34,291 nt of DNA from Oehlia diaphana (GCA_003833135.1 QZLH01000156.1:19783-54073), one strand, 5' to 3'. Numbered from the stretch's first letter, positions 15,155-26,628 are shown. Program-made: numbers and translations. The notes: generated by a model not told the origin, from the sequence alone.

Positions 15155-16294
15155 ATGATTGAAAACATTCAAAATATATATGTTCGAGATACTGAAACAA
15201 GATTAAACCCAAAACCACATATAGTTTATAAAGTAGAAGTAAATGCAGCAGTCAGAACTTGGTCGGTTTGGAAGCGGTATAGTGAGTTTGATGAATTAAA
15301 TGATAAACTTATTAGACTTTTTCCAAGTAATCCACCACCATTCGAAATGCCGGCTAAACATTATTTTCAGTCCACTCTCGGAAATCCAGTATTAGTAGAA
15401 GAAAGACGTAGAGGGTTAGAAGATTATTTGAGAGGTATACTCTTTCATAAAGATGATCGTTATAGAGAAACCGATGAATGGAGAGATTTTTTAGCCATAC
15501 CAACAGGTCGACCACTTGACGCAGCATCAATGTATACTTCAGAAACTTGGCTTGACGAATATAACGAAGTGCAAGCTAAAGCCAAAGAAATTAGGTCACT
15601 TTTGAATAAACGAGAAACTCATATTGCACATAATGAAGTACAATTGTCACATAATTATAACTTACAAGCAAAGAAAAATTTGACGTTACTTGGAACGCGT
15701 GTAACTCAACTTGAAACAGGTCTTAAAGGACTTGCGGAAGGAAGTGGAAAAGATGGAAAAATTATGTCAGCAGGGGAGTTGAGAAGACGACAAGATATGT
15801 TAACAGAAATTAAAGAAGAAAAAGATACTTTGACAAAACTTGTATTGGCAACAAGAACTGACATTAGTAAAGCTGCTACGCCAGCAAGTTCAATGGATCG
15901 AGCAGCTCTATTCAAACAACCTGTTAGACCATCAATGAATAAAGGAATTGTTGGAAACGGTAATAATAATGGAATTTCTTCTAAAGTAGCTTCAGCAACA
16001 CCATCATCGAGAAGAGTATTTGGTAATAGTCGAGCTACTATGCCAGCAGAAACTGAACAAACTCGTGGATTGGATAATGAGGGATTAATTAATTTACAAA
16101 AACAAACTATGGAAGATCAGGACAGTCATGTTGAACAGTTTAGCGCTATATTAAGTAGACATAAACATATTGGTTTGGCTATTGGACAAGAATTAGATTA
16201 TCAAAATCAATTGTTGAATGAATTGGATGGAGATCTAGATAGAACTGCTGATAAATTAAGGTTCACCACAAGAAAGATGAATTCAATTAAATAA
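15155..16294 (+). CDS. VAM7: Vam7-like vacuolar Qc-SNARE with PX domain
   Basis: SNARE for homotypic vacuole/late endosome fusion, recruited by PI3P through its PX domain. Single exon, 379 aa, starting at ATG 15155; the open frame extends 15 bp upstream only through a TTG codon. PX domain at about 3-112: RTWSVWKRYSEFDELNDKL, then FEMPAKHYF and a basic EERRRGLEDYL segment. The middle holds a coiled coil and an Asn/Ser-rich linker (about 260-300). The SNARE motif is near 318-379, with the zero-layer glutamine at about Q350 (GQELDYQNQLL). No transmembrane helix follows, as in yeast Vam7, which associates peripherally. One of only two intronless genes in the block. Confidence 0.9.
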   Translation: MIENIQNIYVRDTETRLNPKPHIVYKVEVNAAVRTWSVWKRYSEFDELNDKLIRLFPSNPPPFEMPAKHYFQSTLGNPVLVEERRRGLEDYLRGILFHKDDRYRETDEWRDFLAIPTGRPLDAASMYTSETWLDEYNEVQAKAKEIRSLLNKRETHIAHNEVQLSHNYNLQAKKNLTLLGTRVTQLETGLKGLAEGSGKDGKIMSAGELRRRQDMLTEIKEEKDTLTKLVLATRTDISKAATPASSMDRAALFKQPVRPSMNKGIVGNGNNNGISSKVASATPSSRRVFGNSRATMPAETEQTRGLDNEGLINLQKQTMEDQDSHVEQFSAILSRHKHIGLAIGQELDYQNQLLNELDGDLDRTADKLRFTTRKMNSIK

Positions 16295-16781
16295 ATTCTC
16301 ACTTGTAAAAAGAGATTTTAAAGAGAAAATCTTTTTTTTTTTTTTTGATTTTATTATTTCAATTAATTATTTATAGATTATAAAACATTTTTGTAAAAAT
16401 TTCCATTCTCATCATTTTTTTTTTTTTTTTTGTCTGCTTGTTTAGAATTTTTATAATTTTATATATTTTTTATGTATTAAACTCATTATTTATTTTATTA
16501 GAGTAGATTTGATTGAAATAAAAATTATTTGAAATAATTTTTTTTATTGTTTAACATAAATATCCGGTTTTGCTGCTTACTTTACTTGAAAATTGGTTTA
16601 CATAAAACCTATTATAAAATTATCAATCATCAATCAGTTTATTCATATGATAGTACGTCATTATTTGTTCGTGTAACAAAAATCCGGGAACATGAAATTT
16701 TCCTCTCCTATTTGTTAGCGTAAAGGGAAAAAAATATTTTTTTCCGAGAATCTCATGATTCTCATCTTAATTATCTAAAAT
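16295..16781. other. Intergenic region between VAM7-like and F-box/WD40 genes
   Basis: 487 bp, AT-rich, with T tracts at about 16331-16346 and 16417-16431. Nothing else was identified. Confidence 0.5.
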
Positions 16782-18227
16782 ATGCAGAACGAAGTAGCTG
16801 GAATATTGTCTCGATTTAAAAGTCTAGATAGAGAGAAACGTAAAGTCTTGTAAGTGCATAATAAAATTTATTAAGGGATTATTGTTCTTTTTTAAAGTCT
16901 TATGTAAAGAAAAACAGTCCTTATATCTTGTAGCTTATTGTCTCTCGTTGAAGAATGTGATCCGCACGAAATTTTTACCTTACAACAAGTATTAGAATCG
17001 AAAGGTCTTGGAAGGTTTGATATTATTGGAGCTTTACCACCTGAACTTGCAGTAAAAATATTTGCATTTCTTAACGGCAAAGAATTATGTACCTGTCGTG
17101 AGGTAATTTGGTACTTCATATTTATATATTGTTATTTATAATATGATAATATAATTTATTCAATTAAGGTTTGTAAAACATGGATGAACATCACTAATGA
17201 GTCCACAATATGGAGGTTAAAATGCCTAGAATTGTTATACGTAAACAAAGGTATAATGGCAGCGCAGAATTTGAATATTCCTAAAGAGGGATGGAAAAAA
17301 TTATACCAAAAACAATATCGAAGAGAAATAAATTGGAACAATGGACGAGTTCAAACGATAAAGTTTCTTAGAGATCATACAGAACGTGTAACAGATGCAA
17401 AATTAAAAGAAAATATCTTAGTAACTGGATCAGCAGATAGAACAGTACGAATTTGGAACATCGAGACTGGGGAATGTATTCGTACATTGTGTGGAAATTC
17501 TTTTAGCTGTGTGGATTTCCTAATTGAAGAAAAAATTGTAGCTGCTTCAACATTTTTCCGAGCATCCTTCATTTGGAATATGGAAACTGGAGATTTGATA
17601 AGAGAACTGAAAGGGCATGTTAGTGCTGTAAGATGTATTAGCTTATCTAGGTCATATGTTGCATCTTGTGCATTTGATGGAAGCTTAATCGTTTGGAATT
17701 GGAAAACGGGAGAAAAAATAACGACAATACTAGCAGAAGCAACAGCCATTCGAATATTTAATAATACAGTATTGTCTCATAGTAATTCAAGTATTAAAGC
17801 ATTTGATATACTAAATGGAAATTGTATTTTTTCAACTGCCTTTAACGAAGGACAATTGGGATGGAGTTATGTCCAGAATTATCTTTCATCAAAAAGTGCA
17901 GAAGAATCGACGAATGAATTTCCTGATCAAATAGTATTATCGCTAAATATATTAAATACGTTAAGGAATTATTCAAATTCTCTTCATAATTTTGATACAA
18001 GAAGAGGAAGATTGGTATGCGCTAGTAACCAGCAGTCCTCTGATATTTTACAATTGATTTTACTTAATGATACAGGTCGACCTAAAGAAATAGTATATCC
18101 TAAAGGGACATCTACAGATATTCTTAATAAAGAAATCTTCAGAACTTTGAGTATAGATCATCGACGCATAATAATAGGTTGTTTGAGTGGGACAATTGCT
18201 ATTTTAGATTTTGATGAAGAATCATAG
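16782..18227 (+). CDS. F-box and WD40-repeat protein
   Basis: Probable substrate receptor of an SCF (Skp1-cullin-F-box) ubiquitin ligase. Three exons, 16782-16849, 16934-17102, 17169-18227, join in frame to 431 aa. The F-box spans about 52-100: FDIIGALPPELAVKIFAFL, then CREVCKTW across the intron 2 junction. A linker with EGWKKLYQKQYRREINW leads into WD40 blades: TERVTDAKLKENILVTGSAD with RIWNIETGECIRTL, then FIWNMETGDLIRELKGH and LIVWNWKTGEKI. The later blades are weaker, ending GCLSGTIAILDFDEES. This is the Cdc4/Met30/FBXW layout, but the propeller looks shorter and I cannot name the orthologue. Its stop is 21 bp from the SWI5 stop on the opposite strand. Confidence 0.88.
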
Positions 18228-18248
18228 AAAGCTATTGTTTATTTTTTT

Positions 18249-19050
18249 TTAATCATTTAGTTCAACTTCAAACTTATTATACATTTCCTTTGTTGTTGTT
18301 CCTTCAATTTCAGCACATTTACCAAGCAACATTTGTCCTATGTCTTTTATTTCATTATATTCGTGTAGTTGTCGGTAATGTTCATTCAATGTCTTTTGTA
18401 CGTCCAAATTATTTCTATTAGAGAAATAATTAATATATTAAATATTTATATAATTCTTAAAAATCAAGTTTATACACCTACCGCAATTTTTTTTTCAAAT
18501 CTATTTCATCATTATTCAATTCAAGAAGTTGATTTTTAAGCGATTGAATCTGGGAGTTAAGTTCAACTGATTTAACTGATTTAGAACTTGTTTGTAAACA
18601 TGATTCTTCTAGAACACTGCTCTGTTTGTTAACACGAAATTTGGTTAATTAAATCACTCAAATAAAATAAAATTATAATAAATTATATTTACTCTTAAAG
18701 TCGGTGCCGATAGTTTATCCTTATTACTCTTGATCTTGTTAAAATATAAAGTTACGGTATCTAATGGTATATCCAATGAAAGCCCATTTATTTCAATCTT
18801 TTGTTCTAGTCTATTTAACAAAAAAAAGGAAAGGAAAAAAAAACAGAAACTGTAGTCTTTAAACCTTTATTTTTATAAAGTATTCAAATTATACGCACAT
18901 GAAATCTTCGGTGACCAGCTCTTGAAGAATACTATGAATATTACTATTTCCATGCATTTGACTATTAAGTTCGTAAAATGAAACCGGTCGCGTATTCCCT
19001 TCTTGTTTTATATATTTTAAAGCCCTTTCCTTCCCTTTTATATCATTCAT
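18249..19050 (-). CDS. SWI5: DNA repair/recombination mediator Swi5 (Sae3 family) with N-terminal extension
   Basis: Swi5 works with Sfr1/Mei5 to stimulate Rad51/Dmc1 strand exchange. Four exons, 19050-18899, 18810-18693, 18621-18482, 18414-18249, join in frame to 191 aa. The C-terminal 80 residues are a clear Swi5 core: a coiled coil (LNSQIQSLKNQLLELNNDEI), then QLHEYNEIKDIGQMLLGKCA and EIEGTTTKEMYNKFEVELND. Many Swi5 proteins are only this core, about 85-100 aa. Here exons 1-2 add about 90 residues (RALKYIKQEGNTRPVSFYEL, then a helical stretch) that could be a winged-helix-like fold; this is a guess from pattern only. ATG 19050 is the first in frame. The splice sites at the extension are GTGCGT and GTAAAT, so it is credible but needs transcript support. 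Confidence 0.85.
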
Positions 19051-19383
19051 ACTAATTTTTATTTTGGTGTTTTACGATATATAACATTTATTTAATTAAA
19101 CAAATGGTTTTATTATACGCAAATAAAAAATTACGTAAAAAGATCGGATTTATGAATAGTTTGATAACCCAAACTTTCCGAACTAGGAAACTTATGATAA
19201 TCAATTAAAAACTTTTACATCAAAGTACAAAAGTAGTGTCAAATGTCAAATTCCGAGTTAGGAAATTACTAAATTTTTAGTTTCTGGGTAATAATCAAAT
19301 ACTACAAAAAAAGTTACTTGTACAACCATGTGTAAATAATGGTAATAGAGTGATCTGCGATCTATTTTATTACTATGGTGGGC

Positions 19384-20162
19384 TTATTGTATTAAACCAT
19401 AGATTTTACCAGTAATTCTGAACGCAACTTTCTTGTATATAAGACGACCTACTATAAGCTGAATAGCCCAAATGAAAACTGCAATCCATAATGTCATAAC
19501 GTCTTCGAATGTCGGTTCTGAATTCGTAGGGGAATCATCTAAAAATTTATACTAGATCAGATTTTGCTAGTTTAATATATAACAAAAGGCTGTTTAATTA
19601 TTTTGTTACCTATTTCGACAAAAATTTCCATGAATTCTTCTCGATCTTTATCGAACACTACGTTCAAATATTCTTTTAATGGATCTATATAATTTAATTC
19701 TATTTTGTGGGCTTCCACCGTTGCTGCGACTAGATCCTGAAAATTATTATCTTTGGAGATGGAGATGGAATCTCTTCGAGAAGTATTTCTGAAATAAGAA
19801 TAGCATCGCTTAACATTAACAAGCTCTTTTTGAATGTGACCAGCGTATGCGACGTATGTTTCATCAACATTTGTGAATTGAAAAATAGGACAATGATGTT
19901 TTTGATTATTTGGAAGGTGGAGAATTGCTAATCGATCGGTTGGAGTTACCAAGGTCATGAGCTGGTTTTGAGTGGTATAAGGTTCAAGTCTTCCCCCTAC
20001 ATAAGAAAGGCAACGAGCAACTAAAAAAACAAAAATAAATGCTTTTATAATCAATATCTTACATGTTATTATTTACAAATTTTACTCACCATGAAGACAA
20101 AAAAAACGGTAGCACTTGCGTGCCGAATTATGGAGTTCATGGGCGAAATTACTTTCTTCCAT
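19384..20162 (-). CDS. Unknown protein with one C-terminal transmembrane helix
   Basis: Not recognised. Three exons, 20162-20090, 20020-19610, 19538-19384, join in frame to 212 aa. The body is soluble-looking with predicted helices: HIQKELVNVKRCYSYFR and a following segment ending EAHKIELNYIDPLKEYL, a pattern faintly like BAR-type coiled helices. Near the C-terminus comes one hydrophobic helix (VMTLWIAVFIWAIQLIVGR) and a short basic tail, so it may be anchored near its C-terminus. An acidic hinge (DDSPTNSEPTFED) precedes the helix. An alternative start inside intron 1 would give a signal-like N-terminus, but the spliced model uses good sites (GTGAGT...TTTTAG). It is divergent from CENP-P, and an ACGCGT box lies 20 bp upstream of its ATG. 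Confidence 0.7.
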
Positions 20163-20727
20163 TTTTTATAAAAAAGAATGAACGCGTTGAATATTTAAAA
20201 ATTTTTTATTTTGTTATATTTATTTTGTTAAGCGAAATGATTCTTGAAACTGTGGGAACGATAACGAGAATCTTTTTTTTCAAGTTTCAATTTCCTGTTA
20301 AACTTTTTATCATTGAAACAACTAACAACTATGTAATATTTATACATATTTATGCTATATTTATACTATTGATAGTTGATACTATTGATATCCAAAAGTG
20401 TGATACAAATTTTGACAAAATTGCCTATTGTTTCTTGCTATTAAATATAATATAATAAACATATTGTGAACATTACTATAAATATATGTCATCTAACTGT
20501 CTTTAGTTGTGCACGGTGCAATTGCACGTTTTCTTAAATTTGTGCTGTTCCAAATTAATTTTACTCGCGCTTTATACAATTCTGACTGATTTAGCATTTA
20601 GCACAAAATTGATTATGTAATTAAAATATTTTATACTTCATACTCAACGCGTCATTTTACGCGTTATTTGTAGAGAGTTTTTCACTTTCCCAATCTATTG
20701 AATACAACAAATTTTGTAGAATTTCAA
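20163..20727. promoter_or_regulatory. Divergent promoter region with three ACGCGT boxes
   Basis: ACGCGT at 20182-20187 is close to the start of the minus-strand unknown gene. A pair at 20647-20652 and 20659-20664 lies 64-81 bp before the CENP-P ATG. The pair begins AACGCGTCATTT, as upstream of DAD2. The core is that of the MluI cell-cycle box; regulation by MBF is inferred. A plus-strand ORF in this region looks like chance. Confidence 0.5.
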
Positions 20728-22323
20728 ATGAGTAAGCACCCTTTGAAGGAAAAAGCAGATTCTATGGCTGCAAAATTATCTATGATAACAAAAGAGTTGG
20801 TGAGTTTTTGTTTTATTTCTTTAAAATCTGTCCATTCTCAGTTAAAATAATATTTGTTTTCGAATTCCCAAAGTCTACTATGCCTTCGAAAAATTCTCTT
20901 GATAAATTGGCTGAAGAACAACAGCTCATGATGATTATGGAAGATGAAATAATTAATTCACAAAAAGAAAAACATAACTTGTTGCTTCAAATACGTAAAA
21001 CTAAAATCGAGATCGAAGAATTACAAAGCAATATTAAAAATACCAATCAGATTTGCCAAGAAAATGAACCTTCTTTAATACCTAATCAAGATGCATTAAT
21101 GTATCCTGATGGTGCTTTAGTTAAAAATATGGATGTAAATCATTATTAAATCTTACATTCAAATTGTTTTTTTTTTTAAAGTGACAAGTTACTTAGTATA
21201 AATGACCAATCTCTCTTAATGTCCGTTGGTACATCCTTGCAAGTTGATCAACTATATGAAAACAACACCACCGATAACAATGATAATAGTCTTCGAGCAA
21301 AGAATGTAAGTCCTAATTGTTCAACTTTAAATATAATGCACATTTGATTAACTTATGACAGAACTTTTTTTCATTCCAAATAAGATTGAACGATTAGTAA
21401 ATTTTACAAAAATTAACTTTTTAAAAGTTTATAATAACTTAACCGTAACTGATGGAGGTAGATAACAGTAATAATCGATATACTTAAAGTTTGATATGGG
21501 GCTAAATTTTTTTTTTTATTTGTCCAGATCGTATTCGTTATTATAATTACATGGGGAATTCTTATGATATCAACTTCTTTATTGAATTCGAAGTGGATGA
21601 AACTAATCTAGTCATTAGAAGACTTAAAATCAAATTAGATTCTGGTGTAAAGCGAGAAATGGGGAAATTTATTGAAAAGTGAGATGATAATTTATTTAAT
21701 TAATTTACTGAATTAATAATTAATAATCATTTATGCTTCATAATAGTGTGGAACGAGATAGGAATCTATTGATTTTTTTCAAAGGATTTATTGAGTATGC
21801 GCGATTGAATCATCAACGTAAACTGTTATTTGGTGTTTTGAAGAGAAAATATCCTACCTTAACTTTGCCGAGTCTTCATACACATAATTCTTTTACCCAA
21901 GATTCATGTTTGTGTGTTGACGTACATTCATCATTGAGATTTTCAGAAAAAAGGTTCGAGTTGCTTATGTACATTTTCTTTTGCGCATTTAAGGTGAAAT
22001 TTTGCATTAATGATTAATCGTTTAATCTTAGCAAAATTGGACCAGAGTTAATTTTGTCTTGGAATTTAAATATTGCTTCATCTGGTCATGTTCTCCTTGA
22101 TGTTGAGATGCACGCACGAATGCCACACCAATGTAAGTGTGCAGTTCATCGTTATTAACACTACATCAGATCATTCATTAGATGCAATTCATTAGGGACA
22201 TTATTGGACGAAAAACATGTAATTAACCAAATACCATCTAATTTCCAAAACTTGGTCGAGGTCAAAGGAATTCAATCGGCTATTGAAATGATCGTAAAAA
22301 GTTTTTTTAAAGTTTCGAGCTAG
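20728..22323 (+). CDS. CENPP: Inner kinetochore (CCAN) protein CENP-P / Ctf19 family
   Basis: CENP-P pairs with CENP-O in the COMA/CENP-OPQUR module of the constitutive centromere network. Eight exons: 20728-20799, 20874-21100 (or -21134), 21182 (or 21189)-21305, 21385-21457, 21528-21678, 21747-21953, 22032-22132, 22196-22323; 360 or 369 aa depending on intron 2. The N-terminal third is a coiled coil (EIEELQSNIKNTNQICQENE). The C-terminal RWD-type half shows the CENP-P order: DINFFIEFEVDE, then RDRNLLIFFKGFIEYARL with a KLLFGVLKRKYP helix, then KIGPELILSW, and a last helix IPSNFQNLVEVKGIQSAIEM matching the vertebrate CENP-P ending. Two ACGCGT boxes lie just upstream. The family call is by memory of this ending and order; good but not certain. 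Confidence 0.78.
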
Positions 22324-22874
22324 TCTTGACTTGAGTGATAATATGATTTTGATGATTTATTTCATTTTGGTTTGTGCGATTGTTATTCTTATAGCAAAAA
22401 ATTCAGAATATTCAATTTTAAATTCAATTTATTCTTATATAATAGAAACAACACAGAATCATTTTATCTTATGTCAATTCTTTCCTGTATAATAATAATA
22501 TGATCACAAATATCGGTAATGGAAATATACTGATACAAAAGAAAAGTTATAAATTTATTTTTCTGGGTCTTTAAAAGAAATTTATTCAACAATATTGTTA
22601 TCTATATAAATTCAAATTGATTGTTGATCCTTGCTCAATATTATATGTATGACAAATTGACACATTATGATAAGAGAAATTAGATGTTCAAAAATAATCT
22701 GAAATAGACGAATATTTAGTATATGCAAGAAACAACATTTGGATATTTAAAGCATAGAATTATAAACATTTTTACCTACGATGAAACCTGTCTGCGAACA
22801 TATAGGCTTATAAATTGATCATGAACCTAACGGTTATTTAAACAGAAAAAGACCAACTATATTCATAATAGAAT
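22324..22874. other. Convergent 3' flank region
   Basis: 551 bp between the stops of the CENP-P gene (+) and the HAPSTR1-like gene (-). AT-rich, no coding frame, no repeat recognised. Confidence 0.5.
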
Positions 22875-23576
22875 TCATTCTTCCTTGCGTAACCTTCCTT
22901 TCTTAGTGGGAGGTTCGTAAAATGAACATTCAAAAGTTGTAGATCGTCCTAAGAAATTCAATTCGCTTGATCCATTGTAACGTCTTTTTAAATTATCGTT
23001 TCCAGTCAAGATACCAATTCCTCCTTGGCCCGTATCAATACAATCAATTTCGCGCTGAAGAGAGTTAAACGTAACATGATCTGGAAAGGAAAAGTTAAAT
23101 GTCTCATGGTTGTTTTCAAATACGTTGGCTGAAGTTGGTGGTATATTAGAAGTTGGGCATATTTGATCATAAGTTGAAATTTGATCGTGCAAAAATTGTT
23201 GTTGATGCTGGTGTTGCGATTGTTGTGATTGTAAACGAACATTAATTCCTTCATCCCGATTCCTTCGAGTCACTGATTTTAGCTGCTCTGTTTTGGAATT
23301 GATGAAACTGCACAAATCCTGCACCGATATGAACGCGTCCCGTCCATCACCACCTGTTTGTCTTCTTTGTTGAACACTAGGATGGGAAGAAACGAAGCCC
23401 ATTAAATCTTGCAGACATTGTTCATATCCAGTGTTATGATATTTCGTTTTTTGATTCAAAGAGGTTTTGTAGAGCTGTGCAACAGATTCGGCAGCTACAC
23501 GGAAAGACGCCATTAGCGCCTCTTCGGGCGACTCTTCAGGACGTTCTCTAATATCGGGTGCGTCAGATTGTTCCAT
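22875..23576 (-). CDS. HAPSTR1/C16orf72-like (DUF4588) protein
   Basis: Single exon of 233 aa from ATG 23576; upstream in-frame codons have no ATG. The N-terminal part matches the DUF4588 pattern: EEALMASFRVAAESVAQLYK, followed by NTGYEQCLQDLMGFV. In animals this family (HAPSTR1) binds the HUWE1 ubiquitin ligase and tunes stress responses; its fungal role is not established. The middle is Gln/His-rich (QSQQSQHQHQQQF), and the tail PPTKKGRLRKEE is a likely nuclear localisation signal. It is head to head with SF1 (430 bp between ATGs) and convergent with CENP-P. Family assignment is from memory of the AAESV-QLYK pattern, so moderate confidence. Confidence 0.68.
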   Translation of the reverse strand: MEQSDAPDIRERPEESPEEALMASFRVAAESVAQLYKTSLNQKTKYHNTGYEQCLQDLMGFVSSHPSVQQRRQTGGDGRDAFISVQDLCSFINSKTEQLKSVTRRNRDEGINVRLQSQQSQHQHQQQFLHDQISTYDQICPTSNIPPTSANVFENNHETFNFSFPDHVTFNSLQREIDCIDTGQGGIGILTGNDNLKRRYNGSSELNFLGRSTTFECSFYEPPTKKGRLRKEE

Positions 23577-24006
23577 ATTGTTGCGTAAAATATAATTTCT
23601 TACTACTTGTAGCACGTTTCAACAGTAAAATAAATTATTAATATTAAACGGAATACAAAGAAATACAGAGAATCGCGAGTGCTCTAAGGTAAAATATAGT
23701 TTCAATGGAGTTAGGCGCCTCCCAAAAAAAACCTATTTTACGCTTTTAACGCGATTTAGTAAAAGCCGAAAGTACATAACTACTCTCACCAGAGCTTTTC
23801 CTAGCTCAACAAATTTCAGCAATTTTCTGATGATAAAAGATTTGAGCAACTTCGACTTTCCCATTTGCACTATTTATTAATAAACGTTGCATCACATGAT
23901 TAATGACGTACTCGCAATGATATAAGCAAGTTGCACAAAGCCATCGGTATAACCCTGATTTTTCACGTCATTTGTGTTTTGTGAAGGTTCCTTCAGTACT
24001 TTCGTA
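23577..24006. promoter_or_regulatory. Shared divergent promoter, HAPSTR1-like / SF1
   Basis: 430 bp between two start codons on opposite strands. It is more GC-rich than other intergenic DNA here, with AACGCGATT near 23750 and no clear TATA box. Bidirectional use is inferred from layout. Confidence 0.4.
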
Positions 24007-26521
24007 ATGTATAAGCCTTCGACAATCACTGGTACAAATAATATTCCTTTGGGAAAAAGGAGGTTAGCAGGAGGTTCTAATGAAGAAGTCGAGGATTTAG
24101 CAGAAAAAAAATTTGAGTCAAATGGAAACTCTCTCAAAAGAGCAAAAGAAGAAAACGATCAACAAACAGGTATAAATTTGATTGACCAGGTCATCTAGAA
24201 ATTGTTCCCTTTTGTTTTCAAATACCCGTTTGTATTAAAAAAAAAGGACTTAAATTCTATATATTATTTACCATAATTCTTAGCGAGTAACATTATTTGC
24301 TTACTGCTTTTGCTTTTGATTTCTTCTATGAATAAACTTACTACGTATTAATAATTGCCATTAAAACGTAATGATTGACAGGGCAATCAAAAAATTTAAC
24401 AGATTATTTATGTTCTAACAAAAATTTCATATACTAACAATGTGCAAAATTGTGTTTCGTTATTTGCTATTCACTTAATTTTTTTTTTCCTATGAAAATC
24501 TGAACTCTGTAAATCGTACCATACCGTTACGTCAACTAACTGGAATATTTCAGATGGAGCTACTGAGGAACGTAAGCGCAAAAGAAGAAGTAGGTGGGGT
24601 GGGGAAGAAACAAAGGTTGATATAGGTGTGCCGACTGCTATTACCTACAATATGTCAAAAGAACAATTGGATACTTATTTGTGTAAGTTGCTTTAGTGTA
24701 TCTCCCTAGTTTATAATTTATTTTACTAATTAATAATAAATCTTTTTTTAGTACATATGAGGTTAGAAGAAATTGGCCGAAAATTAAGATTAGGGGATTA
24801 TGTTCCACCAGAAAAAGAGAGGTATTTAATTTTCCTATTAAAAAAAAATTTTTTTTTTTATATATCATTTATTTTAACTTTATATTTTTTGTTGATTTAA
24901 AGATCGCCATCTCCAGAACCAATTTACGATTCTCAGGGTAAACGTGTTAATACTAGAGAGTATAGATATCGCAAAAAGTTGGAAGATGAGAGACATAAAT
25001 TAATCGAAGAAGCCGTACGAAGAAATCCCGACTTCAAACCTCCCGCTGATTATAAAAAGCCTACAAAAGTACAAGATAAAGTGTATATTCCGGCTAAAGA
25101 ATTTCCCGAAATTAATTTTATTGGTTTATTAATTGGCCCGCGTGGAAATACCCTAAAAAAAATGGAGTCAGAGTCTGGTGCCAAAATCAGCATCCGTGGT
25201 AGAGGAAGCGTGAAGGAAGGGAAAAGTAGGACAGATGCTGCTGCTAATGCAAATCAAGAAGAAGATTTACATTGTTTAGTAACTGCAGATGCCGAAGAAA
25301 AAGTTGCTAAAGCAGTAAAGATGATCAATAAGATTATTGAAACGGTAAATTTATGTTAATAATAGTTTGTATATCAATTATTCTTAATTAAAGTTAATAT
25401 AAATGTTTTTATAGTCTGCTTCAGTTCCTGAAGGTCAAAATGAACTTAAAAGACAACAATTACGTGAATTAGCAGCTCTAAATGGTACACTTCGAGACGA
25501 TGAAAATCAAATTTGTACTAATTGTGGCGCTACTGGCCATCGCAAGTACGAATGTACAGAAACTCAGAATTTCACTATTAATTTAACTTGTCGAATCTGT
25601 GGAGGTCATGGTCACACTGCTAGGGATTGTATGGAAAGAAATAATCCTGAAGCTTTACAACAAGCCAAACAGAGAGATCAAAAATTAGATAGCGAATATT
25701 TGAGTTTAATGGCTGAATTAGGAGAAAATGTTGAATCATCAAGAAGTAATGATCCTGGCATTAAAGTGGTATGCATAAATATTATTGTGGACTCAACTGA
25801 TATGATTTAGTTCATTTTAATTGATTCTACTTAAAATATAGGGTCATTATGGCCCTGCTGGTGGTTCTAAACCTCCATGGGCATCTCATTCAGCTTTAGG
25901 CTCTCCTACTGCACCACCCTGGGCTTCAAAACCGGCAGTAACTGCTTCTAATGCACATCCCGGAACTAACACTCTACCGCCTTGGCAACAACCAAATATT
26001 CCACCACCGCCAGGTATTATTATTTTAAATTTAAATCGCATTGTTATAATCCATTATTCATACGAATTTCAAAACCATTATAGGATTGGGTAACGCCCCA
26101 CCTCCTCCGGGATTGTCAACTTCTACACCCTGGAATACTGCAAAATCTACTACTTATCCACCACCACCACCACCACCAGGATCTTCTTTGTATCCTCCTG
26201 CTCCAAATGTCTCCATGTATCCTCCACCTCCTGTTGCAGCATCAAATTATGCGTACACATCTTACAACAATTCTAGTTATGGCGCTACTTATGGCACAAC
26301 TTATTCAACAGCTGCTGCTGCTGCAGGATATCCACCCCCTCCACCTTCCACTGCTCGATGGGTAAATATTATCTTGGATCTTTATTAAATGATTTTTGTA
26401 ATATACTACTCACTTTCCTTAATTCCTTCCAACAAAGCAACAGCCACCACCACCCCCTTCTGCTCCTGCCCCACCACCTCCACCTCCACCAACTCAACCT
26501 CCACCCCCACCACCGAAATAA
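24007..26521 (+). CDS. MSL5: Branchpoint-binding protein (splicing factor 1, Msl5/BBP)
   Basis: Recognises the intron branchpoint (UACUAAC) in the early spliceosome and contacts U2AF65. Eight exons join in frame: 24007-24169, 24554-24682, 24752-24821, 24903-25344, 25415-25768, 25842-26013, 26084-26361, 26438-26521 (563 aa). Order of parts: U2AF-ligand motif [11 protein letters not shown] with W69; helix hairpin; SPSP phosphorylation motif (122-125); KH/QUA2 domain about 175-265 with the IGPRG loop (G199-G202); two CCHC zinc knuckles at 302-315 ([14 protein letters not shown]) and 327-340 ([14 protein letters not shown]); and a Pro-rich C-terminus with PPPPG runs for SH3/WW/FBP contacts. ATG 24007 is the first in frame. 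Intron 1 (384 nt) is the longest of the gene and carries AACTAAC 14 nt before its AG. Confidence 0.96.
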
Positions 26522-26587
26522 ATTTATTATCACCTTTTTCACTTTATGTTTATACTAACCAATACCAATTGTTGCTGTTTGACAGCA

Positions 26588-26628
<41 letters not shown>

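Noticed and set aside
17375..17749. Minus-strand 124-codon ORF
   Set aside because: Shadow of the WD40 coding exon; composition mirrors the plus-strand repeats.
20063..20455. Plus-strand 130-codon hydrophobic ORF
   Set aside because: Overlaps exon 1 and intron of the minus-strand gene, begins at a non-ATG codon and is AT-driven Phe/Ile/Tyr-rich.
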